DNA from: JBBRYB01 sp038238115
Lineage (GTDB): Bacteria; Actinomycetota; Actinomycetes; Propionibacteriales; Nocardioidaceae
Direction: 5' to 3'
Assembly (NCBI GenBank): GCA_038238115.1
Contig: JBBRYB010000147.1
Coordinates: 1-5,936 of the forward strand
DNA: 5,936 bases
Below the pieces are notes generated by a model. The model did no database searches, was not told where the DNA came from, and saw nothing but the letters and a program-made list of their open reading frames with translations. Shown here one piece after another: positions 5,423 through 5,936 of the stretch. A program made the translations under genes and the position numbers. Position 1 is the first letter of the stretch. Every line of letters begins with the position of its first letter.

Positions 5423-5439
5423 GGCGTTCCGTCAGCAGC
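5415..5439. terminator. Hairpin spanning the convergent stop codons, possible bidirectional terminator
   Basis: GCTGCTGA (5415-5422) and TCAGCAGC (5432-5439) form a perfect 8-bp stem with a 9-nt loop. Each arm contains the TGA of one of the two converging genes. No T-run follows on either strand, so it is not a classical intrinsic terminator, but it is placed to separate the two transcripts. Confidence 0.5.
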
Positions 5440-5890
5440 AGCCGGCAGCAGCGGGTTCGCCCGTTTCGCTGGCCTCGGTGCCGCAACACTGAGGTTTGGC
5501 GTCGCTCTCATCCCTGAACGTGGGGCTGTCCTCGAGCACCGTGTAGATCTCCCACGGCTCGCCGTTGGGTGCGCCCTGGACCCAGAACTTGTCCTGCTTG
5601 GCGTAGCAACAGGTGGTGCCGCGCTCGTCGATCGAGGCTAGGCCTGCCTCTGCCAGGCGGGTCTGCTCGGAGTCGACCGTGTCGACGTCTGCGACCTCGA
5701 CGCCCAGGTGGTTGAGCGATCCACCCTGGCCGGGGTTCTCGAGGAGGACCAGCTTGAGCGGTGGCTCGACGATGGCGAAGTTGGCGTAGCCCGGACGCCG
5801 TTTGGCCGGTTCGGTGCCGAACAGCTTGGCGTAGAAGGTGATGGAGTCGTCGAGGTTGTCGACGTTGATGGCGAGCTGGACTCGTGACAC
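5432..5890 (-). CDS. cadI: CadI/ArsI-type extradiol dioxygenase (cadmium-induced protein / C-As lyase family)
   Basis: A 152-residue cytosolic protein of the vicinal oxygen chelate (glyoxalase/dioxygenase) fold. It begins SRVQLAINVDNLDDSITFY and carries PGYANFAIVEPPLKLVLLEN and LNHLGVEV, typical of actinobacterial CadI. The predicted Fe(II) ligands are Gln5, His61 and Glu114. The vicinal pair Cys94-Cys95 (GTTCCYAKQDK) corresponds to the arsenical-binding pair of ArsI, which cleaves the carbon-arsenic bond of trivalent methylarsenicals. The C-terminal tail adds two Cys-Cys pairs (PQCCG and the final GCC), probably extra metal binding. The start is GTG 5890 with AGGAGA at about 5896-5901. A dyad at 5912-5927 lies just upstream. 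It converges with the transporter gene, 9 bp apart. I am sure of the family; whether the main job is organoarsenical breakdown or cadmium binding is open, and arsI would be an equally apt name. Confidence 0.88.
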   Translation of the reverse strand: MSRVQLAINVDNLDDSITFYAKLFGTEPAKRRPGYANFAIVEPPLKLVLLENPGQGGSLNHLGVEVADVDTVDSEQTRLAEAGLASIDERGTTCCYAKQDKFWVQGAPNGEPWEIYTVLEDSPTFRDESDAKPQCCGTEASETGEPAAAGCC

Positions 5891-5911
5891 GGTGTTCTCC
5901 TGGCCGTTGAT

Positions 5912-5927
5912 ATCGACGTCTGTCGAT
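5912..5927. promoter_or_regulatory. ArsR-type operator upstream of the cadI-like gene
   Basis: ATCGAC-GTCT-GTCGAT is a perfect 6-bp inverted repeat with a 4-bp centre, 22 bp upstream of the GTG start and before the ribosome-binding site. Its form resembles ArsR-family operators, but the arms differ from ATCAAGA at the arsR boundary, so a different ArsR protein encoded beyond the window may bind it. Confidence 0.55.
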
Positions 5928-5936
5928 GTGTGGTAC

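Overview
The window is GC-rich, strongly G/C-ending at third codon positions, and uses GTG and probably leaderless starts. Together with the protein families present, this suggests a high-GC actinobacterium. No rRNA, tRNA, CRISPR array or transposase is visible. The content is two adjacent stress-response modules: reactive sulfur on the left, arsenic/heavy metal on the right.

Sulfur module (1-3439). A divergent control region (about 2442-2556) separates two operons. Leftward: a rhodanese gene (frameshifted in this sequence), a two-part MBL-fold/rhodanese protein of the persulfide dioxygenase superfamily, and a TauE/SafE anion exporter cut by the window edge. Their stops and starts overlap (ATGA, TGATG). 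Rightward: a decayed thioredoxin, a DUF302 protein and a CsoR-family regulator whose cysteine pattern resembles persulfide-sensing CstR more than copper-sensing CsoR; these are also joined by TGATG overlaps. Two 16-bp CsoR/CstR-like operators lie three helical turns apart, each filling the -35/-10 spacer of one of the two divergent promoters I infer. The likely scheme is that persulfide relieves the regulator, the rhodanese/MBL proteins convert persulfide or thiosulfate species, and TauE exports sulfite or a related anion.

Metal module (3547-5936). A leftward arsR-family gene is followed by a small unknown gene with an apparent frameshift and by the C-terminal remnant of a TDT/SLAC1-type transporter, also frameshifted. 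Divergent from arsR, with only 22 bp between the start codons, is a CDF-like cation transporter. It converges on a cadI/arsI-type dioxygenase gene, and the two stop codons lie in the arms of a perfect 8-bp hairpin. ArsR-type inverted repeats sit at the arsR/transporter boundary and upstream of cadI.

Four genes look broken: rhodanese, thioredoxin, the small unknown gene and the TDT transporter. Thioredoxin has lost both a catalytic cysteine and internal sequence, and TDT has lost its 5' part. These cannot be single-base sequencing errors, so real decay is present. The remaining single-base frameshifts could be either decay or sequence error. I found no wholly new system; the most interesting items are the interlocked dual-operator promoter, the ArsR operator inside the arsR coding start, and the altered metal site of the MBL/rhodanese protein.
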